64,000 nt of DNA, from assembly GCA_013215285.1 (NCBI GenBank), contig JABSRD010000001.1:186001-250000 (forward strand), given 5' to 3'. Both the position numbers and the translations under genes were made by a program. The notes beneath the pieces were generated by a model, which was not told where the DNA came from, searched no databases, and was given only the letters and a program-made list of their open reading frames with translations. Source of the DNA: Candidatus Nitrosopumilus sp. Lineage in GTDB: Archaea > Thermoproteota > Nitrososphaeria > Nitrososphaerales > Nitrosopumilaceae. Below are positions 18,603 through 28,289 of this stretch, piece after piece (within the stretch, counting starts at the first letter, position 1; each line of letters opens with the position of its first letter).

Positions 18603-20276
18603 ATGGGTATGCAAGCTACTTCTAAAGGAAATATGCCTGTTGTAATTCTAAAAGAAGGCGGTACACAAACTAAAGGTAGAGATGCCCAAAAAAATAACAT
18701 TGCAGCAGCCAAAATTATTGCTGAAATTGTTCGTACTAGTCTAGGTCCAAGAGGCATGGATAAAATGCTAGTTGATTCCTTAGGCGATGTTACTATTACA
18801 AATGATGGTGCCACAATTCTCAAAGAAATTGATGTTCAACACCCAGCAGCTAAAATGCTAGTTGAAATTTCTAAGACAACAGATAATGAGGTAGGTGATG
18901 GAACAACTTCTGTAGTTGTTTTAGCAGGAGCTTTACTTGAGTTTGCTGAAGAATTAATTGATCAAGGTGTTCATCCAACAATTATTGTTGATGGTTATAG
19001 AAAGTCTGGAAAAAAAGCAAAACAATTCCTTGAAGAAATTGCAGACACAATTTCTGCAAATGATAAAAATATTCTAACTAAAATTGCAAAAACTTCAATG
19101 CAAACTAAACTTGTTAGACGAGACTCTGCTCAACTTGCAGATCTTGTTGTAAAATCTGTTCTTGCTGTTTCAGAAAAGAATGGTGACAGTTTTGATGTTG
19201 ATATTGATGATATTAAAGTAGAAAAGAAAGCAGGTGGTTCTATTAAGGATTCTACAGTAATTCAAGGAATTGTTCTTGACAAAGAAATTGTTCATGGAGG
19301 TATGCCCAGATCAATTACTGATGCAAAAATTGCATTAATCAATACAGCATTAGAAATCAGTAAAACTGAAACTGATGCTAAAATTAATATTTCAAATCCA
19401 CAACAACTAAAATCATTTCTAGATGAAGAAAATAGAATGCTAAAAACAATGGTTGACAAAGTAATTGGTTCTGGCGCTAATGTAGTTTTGTGTCAAAAAG
19501 GAATTGATGATATGGCTCAACATTATCTAGCAAAAGCAGGAATTATTGCAATTAGAAGAATTAAAGAAAGTGATCTTACAAAACTAGCTAAAGCAACAGG
19601 TGCTAGAATAGTTACAAATCTTGATGATCTCTTTGAAAAAGATTTAGGTAGTGCAGATCTTGTTGAGGAAAGAAAAATTGAAGAAGACAAGTGGGTATTT
19701 GTTGAAGGATGTAAACATCCAAAATCTGTTACCATACTTCTTCGTGCAGGTTCCCAAAGAGTAGTAGATGAAGTTGAACGTTCTGTTCATGATTCATTAA
19801 TGGTTGTAAAAGATGTAATTGAAAATCCTACAATTGTAGCAGGTGGTGGTGCTCCTGAAACTTATGCTGCAACAAAACTAAGAAGTTGGGCAAAATCATT
19901 AGAAGGTAGAGAACAATTAGCTGCAGAAAAATTTGCTGATGCTTTAGAATCTATTCCTTTAGCACTTGCTGAAAATGCTGGAATGGATCCAATTGATACA
20001 CTAACATCTCTTCGTTCAAAACAACAAAGAGGAGAAAAATGGACAGGTATTGATGTCTTGAAAGGAAAAATTGTTAATATGAAATCAAGTGATATTATTG
20101 AACCTCTTGCAGTTAAACTTCAAATTGTATCCGCATCTACTGAAGCTGCATGTATGCTTCTTAGAATAGATGATGTAATTTCTACCCAAAAATCTGCAGG
20201 TGGTCCACCTGGTGGTGGAGAAGGAGGAATGCCACCTGGAATGGGTGGAATGCCTGATATGGGCGGAATGATGTAA
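18603..20276 (+). CDS. Thermosome subunit (group II chaperonin)
   Basis: 557 residues. Signatures are [31 protein letters not shown], the ATPase motif [15 protein letters not shown], and [16 protein letters not shown] near residue 420. The C-terminus ends in Gly/Met repeats ([15 protein letters not shown]) like those projecting into the chaperonin cavity. It forms the double-ring ATP-driven folding chamber of archaea. Thaumarchaea often encode more than one subunit; only this one is in the window. Confidence 0.97.
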   Translation: MGMQATSKGNMPVVILKEGGTQTKGRDAQKNNIAAAKIIAEIVRTSLGPRGMDKMLVDSLGDVTITNDGATILKEIDVQHPAAKMLVEISKTTDNEVGDGTTSVVVLAGALLEFAEELIDQGVHPTIIVDGYRKSGKKAKQFLEEIADTISANDKNILTKIAKTSMQTKLVRRDSAQLADLVVKSVLAVSEKNGDSFDVDIDDIKVEKKAGGSIKDSTVIQGIVLDKEIVHGGMPRSITDAKIALINTALEISKTETDAKINISNPQQLKSFLDEENRMLKTMVDKVIGSGANVVLCQKGIDDMAQHYLAKAGIIAIRRIKESDLTKLAKATGARIVTNLDDLFEKDLGSADLVEERKIEEDKWVFVEGCKHPKSVTILLRAGSQRVVDEVERSVHDSLMVVKDVIENPTIVAGGGAPETYAATKLRSWAKSLEGREQLAAEKFADALESIPLALAENAGMDPIDTLTSLRSKQQRGEKWTGIDVLKGKIVNMKSSDIIEPLAVKLQIVSASTEAACMLLRIDDVISTQKSAGGPPGGGEGGMPPGMGGMPDMGGMM

Positions 20277-20330
20277 ATTATTTTGAAATTTTTTTAAAAC
20301 TTTAATTGATAACTGAATTTACGAACGACA

Positions 20331-20609
20331 TTGAATAAAACATCCTCCAAAATGCTTACTGGTTTCAAATACATTTACCTTGTTGCCTTTTTTGCATTAC
20401 TTGCTGGATTCTTTCATCCTCTAATCACTAACACAAGTTTTGATAGTGTAATTGTTGGAGTTTTAGTATTGTTTGTGGGTCTTGCAGGTGGAGTCTTACT
20501 GTATAGATCTGCTACATCTGAGAATAAAAGAGAAATATTTCTAGGTGGAGGCTTTGCACTAATAGCAATTTCATTATACTATATTTTTCAGCTTACTGGA
20601 CGAGTCTAA
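20331..20609 (+). CDS. Small three-helix membrane protein, unknown
   Basis: 92 residues from a TTG start. Three hydrophobic helices are clear (YIYLVAFFALLAGFFHPL, VIVGVLVLFVGLAGGVLLY, FLGGGFALIAISLYYIFQL), with short polar loops. No catalytic or binding motif is seen. It overlaps the glutamine synthetase stop by 4 bp, tail to tail. Confidence 0.6.
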   Translation: MNKTSSKMLTGFKYIYLVAFFALLAGFFHPLITNTSFDSVIVGVLVLFVGLAGGVLLYRSATSENKREIFLGGGFALIAISLYYIFQLTGRV

Positions 20610-22066
20610 ACATCAAAGTATAGATAAAATTCATGTGGATGTGGTCTAATAGCTATCTCTCGTTGATCTCTTCTTTCTAACTCTATAATTTTATCAACCA
20701 CATCATTTGTGTAAATTGGGAGCAAGAATTTTCTATCACTTTCCAATTCATCTAAAGCTTCACCCAAACTTTTTGGAAGAACACCAATTCCTTTTTTAGC
20801 TCTATCCGATTTAGTCATCTTGAAAATATCATCACGTACTTGATCTCCTGGGTCCATTTTCTTTTTGACTCCATCCATTCCAGCTGCTGTTACTGCAGCA
20901 AATACAAGATATGCATTACTTGAAGGATCAGGTGCTCTAAATTCGAGTCTTTTTAGGTTTGAATATTTTTTTCCAGTAAGATGTTTTGGAACTCTTACAA
21001 TAGCTGAACGATTTCCTGAACTCCATGCAATGTATGCTGGAGCCTCATATCCAGGTACTAATCTATGATATGAATTGGTTGTAGGATTACAAATTGCAGA
21101 TAATGCTTTTGCATGATTAATAATTCCACCACAAAAATATCTTCCAAGTTGACTTAATTCAATTTCATCATCTGGATCATAAAATGCATTTTCGTTATTT
21201 TTCCATAAACTAACATTTACATGCATTCCAGAACCTGAATCCATCGCAATTGGTTTTGGCATCATTGTTGCAACTTTTCCATATTTTTGTGCAACATTTC
21301 TAATTACAAACTTGTAAGTTTGTGCAGCATCTGCAGCATTTGTCAGGTAATCATATTTGATATCAATTTCACATTGTCCAGCAGTTGCAACTTCGTGATG
21401 ATGATTATCACATAATATTCCAAAATCATTATTGAGAATATTTACACATTCATTTCTATATGGTGTAAGTGTATCAGCTGGCGTACTTGGGTAATATCCT
21501 TCTTGTAATCCCATTGGATATCCATCTCCCGTTTGACTCCATGGAGCTTCTTTTGATTCAATTGAATAAGATTGTCCTTTGTATGGAGTTAGAACATCCC
21601 AATGTACTTTATCAAATACAAAAAATTCAACTTCTGGACCCCATGTACTAAAATCAAATCCTTGAGATTTGATATATTTTTCAGCATTTTGAGCAACTCC
21701 TCTAGGATCTCTTGATAATCTTCCTCTATTTCCTCCCCAATAAACATCACAAAGAAGTCTAGCAGTTTTGTTTTCTGTTAGCCAAGGAATTATTGCAAAT
21801 GTATTTGGATCTGGTTTAAGAATCATATCAGAATCATCAATAGTTGCAAAACCAACAATTGATGAACCATCTAATTTAGGTAATCCATCTTTCATTTGAT
21901 CAGGGGTAAACGTATTAGCTGAAATTGTAGTATGATGAAAATGACCTGTGAGACCAGTAAACTGAAGATCAATGAACTGAATACCCTCATGTTCAATTCT
22001 GGCAAAAACTTCGTCAGATGAATATGTTACTTGGATTGCTTTACCGTGACTGACTTTATATGGCAA
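20606..22066 (-). CDS. glnA: Glutamine synthetase, type I
   Basis: 486 residues. The beta-grasp N-domain (LQFTGLTGHFHHTTI) precedes the catalytic barrel. Metal and ATP motifs include WGPEVEFFVFD, NHHHEVATAGQCEIDIKYD, GSGMHVNVSLWKN, NPTTNSYHRLVPGYEAP and LEFRAPDPSSNAYL. It condenses ammonia and glutamate using ATP, the main ammonia assimilation step, relevant in an ammonia oxidiser. No neighbouring PII gene is visible. Confidence 0.96.
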   Translation of the reverse strand: MPYKVSHGKAIQVTYSSDEVFARIEHEGIQFIDLQFTGLTGHFHHTTISANTFTPDQMKDGLPKLDGSSIVGFATIDDSDMILKPDPNTFAIIPWLTENKTARLLCDVYWGGNRGRLSRDPRGVAQNAEKYIKSQGFDFSTWGPEVEFFVFDKVHWDVLTPYKGQSYSIESKEAPWSQTGDGYPMGLQEGYYPSTPADTLTPYRNECVNILNNDFGILCDNHHHEVATAGQCEIDIKYDYLTNAADAAQTYKFVIRNVAQKYGKVATMMPKPIAMDSGSGMHVNVSLWKNNENAFYDPDDEIELSQLGRYFCGGIINHAKALSAICNPTTNSYHRLVPGYEAPAYIAWSSGNRSAIVRVPKHLTGKKYSNLKRLEFRAPDPSSNAYLVFAAVTAAGMDGVKKKMDPGDQVRDDIFKMTKSDRAKKGIGVLPKSLGEALDELESDRKFLLPIYTNDVVDKIIELERRDQREIAIRPHPHEFYLYFDV

Positions 22067-22120
22067 TTTTGTACTTCAATCAAACACAAATACATCCAGC
22101 ATTTAAGGATTAGGTAAGAA

Positions 22121-22678
22121 ATGTCTGAAGCAAATCAAATCGATCTCAATCTTTTACACAATACAGTTTTACGGGAAACTGAGAATGATTTGCTAATAGA
22201 ACTTTCTCCAACTTTTTACAGAAATCTTTCTGATTTTATTGGAAATTTAAGAAAGCAAGAATTTGATGGTGTAGAAAATAAAATCAAAGACACTATGATT
22301 GAAATGGCAATTGAATTGACATCATTGTTAATACATCTTAGACTAGATAAAATTTCAAAATCTTCTAACTTGAAAATTGGAAATCTTTTAGATGAAGAAA
22401 AATTCATTTTAGATTCACAAGAGGAACAAAAAGAAAGAATTGAAATGATTCTTTCTGCTACAATTAATGGAAAATCAAAGTTTTTAGAATCATTAGCTCA
22501 AAATCATAAAACAAAAAAAGTTGTTATAAGATTTCTTAAAGAAGTAGATGAAATAGTGGGTGCAGATCTTGAAAAATATGGTCCTTTCAAGACTGAGGAT
22601 GTAGCTACAATTCCATATGAAAATGCTCAGGCCTTAATTGCCAAAAATGCCGCAACAAAGGTTCGTTGGGAAGATTAG
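22121..22678 (+). CDS. GINS complex subunit, Gins51-like
   Basis: 185 residues. The N-terminal ~130 residues are helical (A domain). The C-terminal piece VVIRFLKEVDEIVGADLEKY, then GPFKTEDVATIPYENAQALI, matches the small B domain of archaeal Gins51/Sld5. GINS joins MCM and the Cdc45/GAN nuclease in the replicative helicase complex. Divergent from glnA. Confidence 0.85.
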   Translation: MSEANQIDLNLLHNTVLRETENDLLIELSPTFYRNLSDFIGNLRKQEFDGVENKIKDTMIEMAIELTSLLIHLRLDKISKSSNLKIGNLLDEEKFILDSQEEQKERIEMILSATINGKSKFLESLAQNHKTKKVVIRFLKEVDEIVGADLEKYGPFKTEDVATIPYENAQALIAKNAATKVRWED

Positions 22679-22709
22679 ATAGAAATTACACCTGTTCATT
22701 TCATATTGT

Positions 22710-23024
22710 ATGGCTCATACAGGCGTTGATGTATTTGATTTTTTACTTTACACAATTTATCCTGTAATTGGAATTCTTGTTATTGAAGTAATTAGTCGAT
22801 TAATCAAGGCTCCAAAATGGACTAAATTGTGGGTACAAGCAATTGTATCTATAGGTTTTGGAATTTATTATGGTGCAGGAAGTGTAATTGAAAATGAAGT
22901 CTGGTATATTTTATCTCCACCTAAAAATTTCCCAATGACAGCTATGGTTATGTTTGCTCTTGCTCTTGCACTTCTTTATCAAGGAAAACGTGCAAAAATT
23001 TCTCCCGATAAAAGTCCATACTAA
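22710..23024 (+). CDS. Small membrane protein, unknown
   Basis: 104 residues with three predicted transmembrane helices (FLLYTIYPVIGILVIEVIS, LWVQAIVSIGFGIYYGAGS, AMVMFALALALLYQG) and a basic tail. It begins 31 bp after the GINS stop and may be co-transcribed. No family is recognised. Confidence 0.6.
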   Translation: MAHTGVDVFDFLLYTIYPVIGILVIEVISRLIKAPKWTKLWVQAIVSIGFGIYYGAGSVIENEVWYILSPPKNFPMTAMVMFALALALLYQGKRAKISPDKSPY

Positions 23025-23027
23025 TTT

Positions 23028-23249
23028 CTAAAATCTTCTAAAAAATCGTTTGAGAATATTTGGTTTGTTTGGTCCACCATCACGTATGATTTTTTTTTCA
23101 CTAAATTTTGTTGCTCTAATGAGACTAAGTTTTACACATCTATGTTCTTCTGGAAGTCTATGTTCTGCACAAAATGGATCCTTACAATAATTGCAATGAA
23201 ATGGTAAAACTGTTAAATCGCCACAATAAGCACATTTTTCTGATTCCAC
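23028..23249 (-). CDS. AN1-type zinc finger protein
   Basis: 73 residues. CAYCGDLTVLPFHCNYCKDP continuing FCAEHRLPEEHRC has the Cys/His spacing of an AN1 zinc finger that binds two zinc ions. A basic C-terminal tail (KRFFRRF) follows. In eukaryotes AN1 proteins work with ubiquitin, Cdc48 and stress responses. Archaeal roles are unknown, and the distance from the CDC48 gene argues against an operon link. Confidence 0.85.
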   Translation of the reverse strand: MESEKCAYCGDLTVLPFHCNYCKDPFCAEHRLPEEHRCVKLSLIRATKFSEKKIIRDGGPNKPNILKRFFRRF

Positions 23250-23352
23250 AATTTACTTTACCGTTTTTCTTTTAATAAAGTTGCAGCATCATACTTTTTT
23301 AACGTCTAAACATTTTTACGATGTTGAAATTTAATGTGTTTAAGTGAATTGA

Positions 23353-24093
23353 ATGATAAAAGATAAGGTCGCAATAATAACTGGGGCAAGTAGTGGAATA
23401 GGATTTGCTACTGCATTAGCACTATCAAAAGCAGGCGCTAAAGTTGCAATAGGAGCTAGAAGAGTAGACAAATTGGAAGCCCTTGCAAAAAAGATCTCTG
23501 ATGATGGCGGTGAAGTATTTTATCAAAAATTAGATGTCACACAAAAATTAGAATGTGATAATTTTGCTAAAGCAGTTTTAGAAAAATGGGGCTCTATTGA
23601 TATTCTTGTAAATAATGCAGGCTTGATGCCTCTTAGTTTTTTCAAAAGTCTCAAGATTGATGAATGGGATAGAATGATTGATGTGAACATCAAAGGTGTA
23701 TTGTATTCTACTGCATCAGTAATTTCTCATATGAAAGAAAAAAAATCTGGCCATATTGTGAATATTTCATCTGTAGCTGGAAGAGTTGTTTTTGCTGGTG
23801 GTAGTGTTTATTGTGCAACAAAATATGCCGTCGCAGCATTTAGTGAAGGGTTAAGACAAGAATTTAGTGTACGTTCTAACATTAGAGTAACTAGTATTGA
23901 ACCAGGAGCTGTAGCAACAGAACTTACTGATACAATTACGGATGAATCTTTGAAGGGGTTTGTTGAAAATACAAAAAAGATGCAAGCATTACAAGCTAAT
24001 GACATTGCTAATGCTATTTTGTATGCTGTTGATGCACCATCACATGTTAATGTAAATGAAATTCTAATTCGATCTACAACTCAAGCACTTTAA
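23353..24093 (+). CDS. SDR-family NAD(P)-dependent oxidoreductase
   Basis: 246 residues. A Rossmann fold with TGASSGIG near the N-terminus, NNAG at ~90, catalytic Ser in VNISSVAG, and the Y-x3-K pair in YCATKYA. The ARRVDK segment after beta-2 favours NADP(H). The class reduces ketones or oxidises alcohols; no specific substrate can be assigned. The SQR-like gene starts 1 bp after its stop, suggesting one transcript. Confidence 0.9.
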   Translation: MIKDKVAIITGASSGIGFATALALSKAGAKVAIGARRVDKLEALAKKISDDGGEVFYQKLDVTQKLECDNFAKAVLEKWGSIDILVNNAGLMPLSFFKSLKIDEWDRMIDVNIKGVLYSTASVISHMKEKKSGHIVNISSVAGRVVFAGGSVYCATKYAVAAFSEGLRQEFSVRSNIRVTSIEPGAVATELTDTITDESLKGFVENTKKMQALQANDIANAILYAVDAPSHVNVNEILIRSTTQAL

Positions 24094-24094
24094 A

Positions 24095-25243
24095 TTGACA
24101 AATATTCCACATGTTGTAATTTTGGGTGGAGGATTTGGTGGTCTTGCTGCTGCTAATGAATTAAGAAACTCATTGTCTGCTACAGAAGTGAAAATTACTG
24201 TAATTGACAAAAAAGACTGGTTTATGGTAGGATTTGCAAAGTTATGGATTATTACTGGAACTCGAACTTTTGAAAACTCAATTGGCTCATTAAATGAATT
24301 GTCAAAAAAAGAAATTAATTTCATTAAAAATGAAATTTTAACAATTGATCTCCAAAATAAAAATATAAAAACTAAATTACAAAATATTTCTTATGATTAC
24401 CTAATAATTTCTATGGGAACTATTTTAGCTCCCCAAAAAATTCCTGGATTAATAGAAAATGGATTTAATCTATATGATCATAATCAACTCTCAGAAATTC
24501 ATGATAAACTTGAGTGTATGAATTCTGGAAAAATTGCTATATCTATAATGGGAATGCCTTACAAGTGTCCTCCTGCACCTTTTGAGGCTAGTTTACTAAT
24601 TGATTCCATGCTTAGAAAACGTGGAATACGTGATTCTATACAAATTGATTTTTACAGTCCAGCTCCTATAACTTTGCCCGCAGCTGGTCCTGAAGTGAGT
24701 AAACAAATTTTAGAACTTGTAAATTCTGAAAATATTACTTTTCATAATTCATCTAAAATAAAATCTGTTGAATCTAAAAAATTAATTTTTGAAAACAGTG
24801 AAGCTGATTTTGATTTACTTTTAGCCATTCCTCCACATATTGCACCAAAAGTAATTTATGATTCTGGTTTAGCTAAAGAACCTGGATTTATTCCAATAGA
24901 TAGAGATTGCAAAACATCTTTTGAAAATGTTTTTGCTGTGGGAGATGTAACTATTCTATCAGTTGGAGAAAATATGGCAGTTCCAAAAGCAGGAATTTTT
25001 GCAGAAGGGGAAGGCATCACAGTAGCTAAAAATATTATTTCAAAAATTCAATCAAAAGAAGAAACTGAACTATATGATGGAAAAGGTGGATGTTTTATAG
25101 AATCAGGCAAAGATACAGCTTCTGTTCTTCAAGTTGATATGTTTTCAAATTCAAAACCTTCAACAAATCTTTCAGAATCAACAACTGATAATCTTTCTAA
25201 AAAATTAGAATTTGAAAAAGAAAGATTATCAAAATGGTTATAA
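24095..25243 (+). CDS. FAD-dependent oxidoreductase of the sulfide:quinone reductase-like group
   Basis: 382 residues from a TTG start immediately after the SDR stop. FAD motif VVILGGGFGGLAAANEL lies at ~7-23 and the second FAD motif FAVGDVTIL near 285. The PYKCPPAPFEAS segment carries the conserved Cys of SQR/flavocytochrome c-like enzymes, and a second Cys sits in GKGGCFIESG near the C-terminus. The two could form a redox pair at the flavin. The physiological substrate (sulfide, thiol or quinone) is not determined. Confidence 0.82.
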   Translation: MTNIPHVVILGGGFGGLAAANELRNSLSATEVKITVIDKKDWFMVGFAKLWIITGTRTFENSIGSLNELSKKEINFIKNEILTIDLQNKNIKTKLQNISYDYLIISMGTILAPQKIPGLIENGFNLYDHNQLSEIHDKLECMNSGKIAISIMGMPYKCPPAPFEASLLIDSMLRKRGIRDSIQIDFYSPAPITLPAAGPEVSKQILELVNSENITFHNSSKIKSVESKKLIFENSEADFDLLLAIPPHIAPKVIYDSGLAKEPGFIPIDRDCKTSFENVFAVGDVTILSVGENMAVPKAGIFAEGEGITVAKNIISKIQSKEETELYDGKGGCFIESGKDTASVLQVDMFSNSKPSTNLSESTTDNLSKKLEFEKERLSKWL

Positions 25244-25453
25244 TTCATCTTCGCTATTTTTCTTTTTTGCAAGATGTTCTAAGATAGCTCTTACCCCCAC
25301 ATCCAAATCTTGAGTATTTTTTGACAGATTCAATTTTTCAGGAATATCATTTTTAAAATTTACATCTTCCATTTCGATACTTCTTTTTTGAATACAATCA
25401 AGATGATCTTGATCACTTGCAGAAATTTTATGACAAATACTACAATTTTTCAC
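25238..25453 (-). CDS. Small Cys-containing hypothetical protein
   Basis: 71 residues. The N-terminal MKNCSICHKISASDQDHLDC has a C-x2-C...H...C arrangement that could bind one zinc ion. The C-terminus is charged (LAKKKNSEDEL). It overlaps the 3' end of the SQR-like gene by 6 bp, tail to tail. No family is recognised. Confidence 0.5.
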   Translation of the reverse strand: MKNCSICHKISASDQDHLDCIQKRSIEMEDVNFKNDIPEKLNLSKNTQDLDVGVRAILEHLAKKKNSEDEL

Positions 25454-25509
25454 ATTTTTTATTTATCAATACAACGATTTAATAATTTCATTTTGTGCCT
25501 CTGAGACAA

Positions 25510-25583
25510 GGGGTTGTAGTCTAGCTTGGTATGATACTAGTCTGGGGGACTAGTGATCGCAGGTTCAAATCCTGCCAATCCCA
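25510..25583 (+). tRNA. tRNA-Pro (anticodon GGG)
   Basis: A 74-nt cloverleaf folds by eye. The acceptor stem GGGGTTG pairs with CAATCCC (one G-T). The anticodon stem CTAGT/ACTAG encloses the loop CTGGGGG with anticodon GGG, and the T stem GCAGG/CCTGC encloses TTCAAAT. The discriminator is A and CCA is not encoded. No intron. It is intact and not used as the insertion site of the element at 41.5 kb. Confidence 0.93.
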
Positions 25584-25601
25584 TTTTAATTAATGAATTA
25601 A

Positions 25602-26372
25602 CTACACACTTTCTAATTTGAGAATTTTTAATAATTCTTCAAAACTTTCTTTTGATTTTTCCTGTTTGTATCGTTTTAATTCTTCAATAATTTTCTCTTT
25701 AGGTGGATTTTTGTAAATTTTCTGTGTTTTTTTAGCAATTCCTGAACCAATAAAAAATGCTTGAGCAATTGAAGTTACATTTGATGGTCTTCTATTTGTA
25801 CTAGAACTCTCAAAGTCTATTAGTGTAGATTTTATTTTTCCAACTATTACATGTTTTGAGATATTACTTAGTTCACCATGATCAAAATCTATCTGATCTA
25901 ATCTATAACAATCCTCAAGAATTTTTCTAATTGTAGATTTTAATTTTTTTGTACTGCCTACACCTTTTAACGAATTCATCCAATCACTAATTTTCTCACC
26001 TTCGAGATATTCCATTACAAGAAAATTTTTACTGACATCTATCATTTTTGGTCCAACATTTACAGAGTTAACAAGTTTTAACAAAACTGATTCATTTTTC
26101 ATATTGTTTCTTTGCGAATCAGTTCTTCTAATTTTTAATGCAACTTGCGTGTTATTTTTTTTTGCAAGAACAACCACTCCTACATACCCTTTGCCCAAAA
26201 TTGCTAATTTCCCAAGTGAAGTCGGACCCGTAAATGATATAGATTTTATTTTTAATTTCTCTAACTCTTTAATTCTTGATTTGATTTGGCGATTAGTTGC
26301 TCTTGGATATCCAAGAATTTTTGAATATGGTTCTTCAGCAAATTTTTTAATTGAAATAAAGGAGTGCACCAT
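25602..26372 (-). CDS. RIO/Bud32-like archaeal serine/threonine protein kinase-like protein
   Basis: 256 residues. The N-terminal portion contains a glycine loop LGKGYVGVVVLA and the lysine-containing strand TQVALKIRR. The hinge reads FLVMEYLEGEKISDWM. The catalytic loop is DFDHGELSNISKHVIV and the metal-binding Asp is in STLIDFESSS, as in RIO/Bud32-type lipopolysaccharide-kinase-like folds. It overlaps the CCA-enzyme gene by 26 bp and is the last gene of an RNA-processing operon, so an RNA-linked role is plausible. Its target is unknown. Confidence 0.78.
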   Translation of the reverse strand: MVHSFISIKKFAEEPYSKILGYPRATNRQIKSRIKELEKLKIKSISFTGPTSLGKLAILGKGYVGVVVLAKKNNTQVALKIRRTDSQRNNMKNESVLLKLVNSVNVGPKMIDVSKNFLVMEYLEGEKISDWMNSLKGVGSTKKLKSTIRKILEDCYRLDQIDFDHGELSNISKHVIVGKIKSTLIDFESSSTNRRPSNVTSIAQAFFIGSGIAKKTQKIYKNPPKEKIIEELKRYKQEKSKESFEELLKILKLESV

Positions 26373-27678
26373 CTGTTGAAATCAACTCTCCCGCCTCCTC
26401 TTTAATTGATTTGCTCAAATTCTTGTTTCCTATTGAAACCCTAAATCCTTGCTTGAAATCAGCAAGAAGACCTTTTGGCATGCCTGTTTGAAGATTTTTT
26501 TTCAAAAATTCTGACATAAATTTAACTGCATCTGTATGCTTTCTTTTTTTAAGTGAGATTATTTTTCCATTAGTTCCAATCCACATCAATTCAATATTTT
26601 TTAGATTTTTAGAAATGAAACTCTTTGAACTACTTTCTCTGAAAAAATCTGGCCCATTCTTTGAATATGTGTTAGAAATCTTTGTAGATTCTAAGAAAAA
26701 TAAGAGATATGCTTCTTTTAGTTGATCGGTATAAGATTTACTTCTTAGAACGGTAAATCCTCCTAATTCTAGTTGTGTGGATAATGATGAAGTAGCTCTT
26801 TTAATTTGTCCCCATATTACATCAGGGCTTCTAGGTTTAAAATCAAATTTTACTACTAATAAATTATCCCAATACTTTTTTGATACTTTTGATTTTTTAT
26901 TTTTAAATAGATCTAATCTAGGTTTTTCTTTAAAGGCTCTAGAAATTAGAACAAATTTTCCTATATTTTCATCCGAAATTGCCGCAGCTAAATTCCTGTT
27001 ACTATCAATAGGATCAATAATTACTATTGATGTTTCAAATTTCTTTGTAGTTTTTCCTATGATTTGATTTTCTTTTATGTTTGAAATTGATTTTATAAGA
27101 TTTTCAAAATTCTTAAAATTCAAAATTAAAACTTCTGAAACATATCCACTAAAACCTTGCTTTGCAATTTCTGCCCCATAGATTCCATTTGATTTTAGAA
27201 ATGTCTTTAGAATTCTAACTTCATTTCGCATTTTTGATGTTAATGATTTTTTCATGAACTTTGTATGTAACGGAGATCTATCTGCTGCACTTTTCCATTC
27301 TCCAATTTTTACATCATAAAATGGCACAACATTAATTTTAGTATCTTTAATTTTAGCCTCAACATATGGATGCTCAGAATATCTAACATATGGAGAATAT
27401 TTTTTTAATGATTCAAAACCAATTTTTTTTGAAATATTTTCAAATTTTTCTTCCGATGTCGATTTTTCAAATTTAATAAAAATATCTACATCTGCATCTT
27501 TTGATAACCATGTACCTTTCGCAAATGAACCACCAAATTCTAAATCTATTACTTCAGGATATTTTTCAATTTCTTTTTCAACTAATTTTAATGCTAATTC
27601 AGCAATTTGCTTTTTTGATTTTTCTATATTTTGTGAAGGAGTTACTGTTTTAGCAACTTTGGAAATTATTTGTTTCAT
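26347..27678 (-). CDS. cca: Archaeal class I CCA-adding tRNA nucleotidyltransferase
   Basis: 443 residues. The nucleotidyltransferase motif FGGSFAKGTWLSKDADVDIF with the two catalytic Asp residues is at about 50-70, and a third carboxylate is expected in KINVVPFYDV. The length and C-terminal tail domain match archaeal CCA enzymes. It adds or repairs the CCA end, which is needed because the tRNA-Pro nearby lacks an encoded CCA. It overlaps thpR (4 bp) and the kinase-like gene (26 bp). Confidence 0.93.
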   Translation of the reverse strand: MKQIISKVAKTVTPSQNIEKSKKQIAELALKLVEKEIEKYPEVIDLEFGGSFAKGTWLSKDADVDIFIKFEKSTSEEKFENISKKIGFESLKKYSPYVRYSEHPYVEAKIKDTKINVVPFYDVKIGEWKSAADRSPLHTKFMKKSLTSKMRNEVRILKTFLKSNGIYGAEIAKQGFSGYVSEVLILNFKNFENLIKSISNIKENQIIGKTTKKFETSIVIIDPIDSNRNLAAAISDENIGKFVLISRAFKEKPRLDLFKNKKSKVSKKYWDNLLVVKFDFKPRSPDVIWGQIKRATSSLSTQLELGGFTVLRSKSYTDQLKEAYLLFFLESTKISNTYSKNGPDFFRESSSKSFISKNLKNIELMWIGTNGKIISLKKRKHTDAVKFMSEFLKKNLQTGMPKGLLADFKQGFRVSIGNKNLSKSIKEEAGELISTDGALLYFN

Positions 27679-28220
27679 GTTATTGCAGTTATCTCCTCTA
27701 AATCTGAATAAATTGGCCCATTTGGTGTAAGTTCACTTTTTTTCAATTTAATACTGGTTATTTTTTGTATGCCAAAATCCATAGTTTTTCCATTCTCCAA
27801 TTCTTTTGTTATATTTTCAACCTTCTTTTTAATTCTAAATATTGTAATATGAGGTTTAAATGATTTATCTGAAAAAAATTTTAATGGTTCTAACACTTTT
27901 TCAACCTTTTTTGATAATTGGATTAATTTGTTTCCACCATTATCCTCTGTTCCAATCCAAATTATTCGTGGGTGTTTAGATTTAGGAAATACGCCTACTC
28001 CTTTCAAATTTACATCAAAACTTGAAAATTCAATTTTTTGAAGAGCTAGAATTGCTTTTTTTGAACTTTCTTCTGAAATTTCACCTAAGAATTGCAATGT
28101 AAAATGCAAATTTTTTTCTTTGACTGGTTTAGCATCAATGTTAATTGTAGTTTGAAAATTTTTTATTGAATTAATTACTTTGTTATTTGATATTTCAATT
28201 GCTACAAAAACTCGCATCAT
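27675..28220 (-). CDS. thpR: RNA 2',3'-cyclic phosphodiesterase (LigT/ThpR family)
   Basis: 181 residues of the 2H phosphoesterase fold. The two catalytic H-x-T-x motifs are HFTLQFLGE (~40) and HITIFRIKK (~130). The N-terminus MRVFVAIEIS is typical. The family opens 2',3'-cyclic phosphates on RNA, and archaeal members were first named for 2'-5' ligase activity. First gene of the thpR-cca-kinase operon. Confidence 0.92.
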   Translation of the reverse strand: MMRVFVAIEISNNKVINSIKNFQTTINIDAKPVKEKNLHFTLQFLGEISEESSKKAILALQKIEFSSFDVNLKGVGVFPKSKHPRIIWIGTEDNGGNKLIQLSKKVEKVLEPLKFFSDKSFKPHITIFRIKKKVENITKELENGKTMDFGIQKITSIKLKKSELTPNGPIYSDLEEITAIT

Positions 28221-28289
28221 AACATTCTTTGAAGTATGTTTATAATAATTTCCGGTAGCTTCATAGAGAAGTTTCTATTTTGTTATGCA

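Noticed and set aside
25510-25583. tRNA-Pro as an integration site
   Set aside because: The tRNA is flanked by ordinary host genes and no partial copy of it was found elsewhere in the window.
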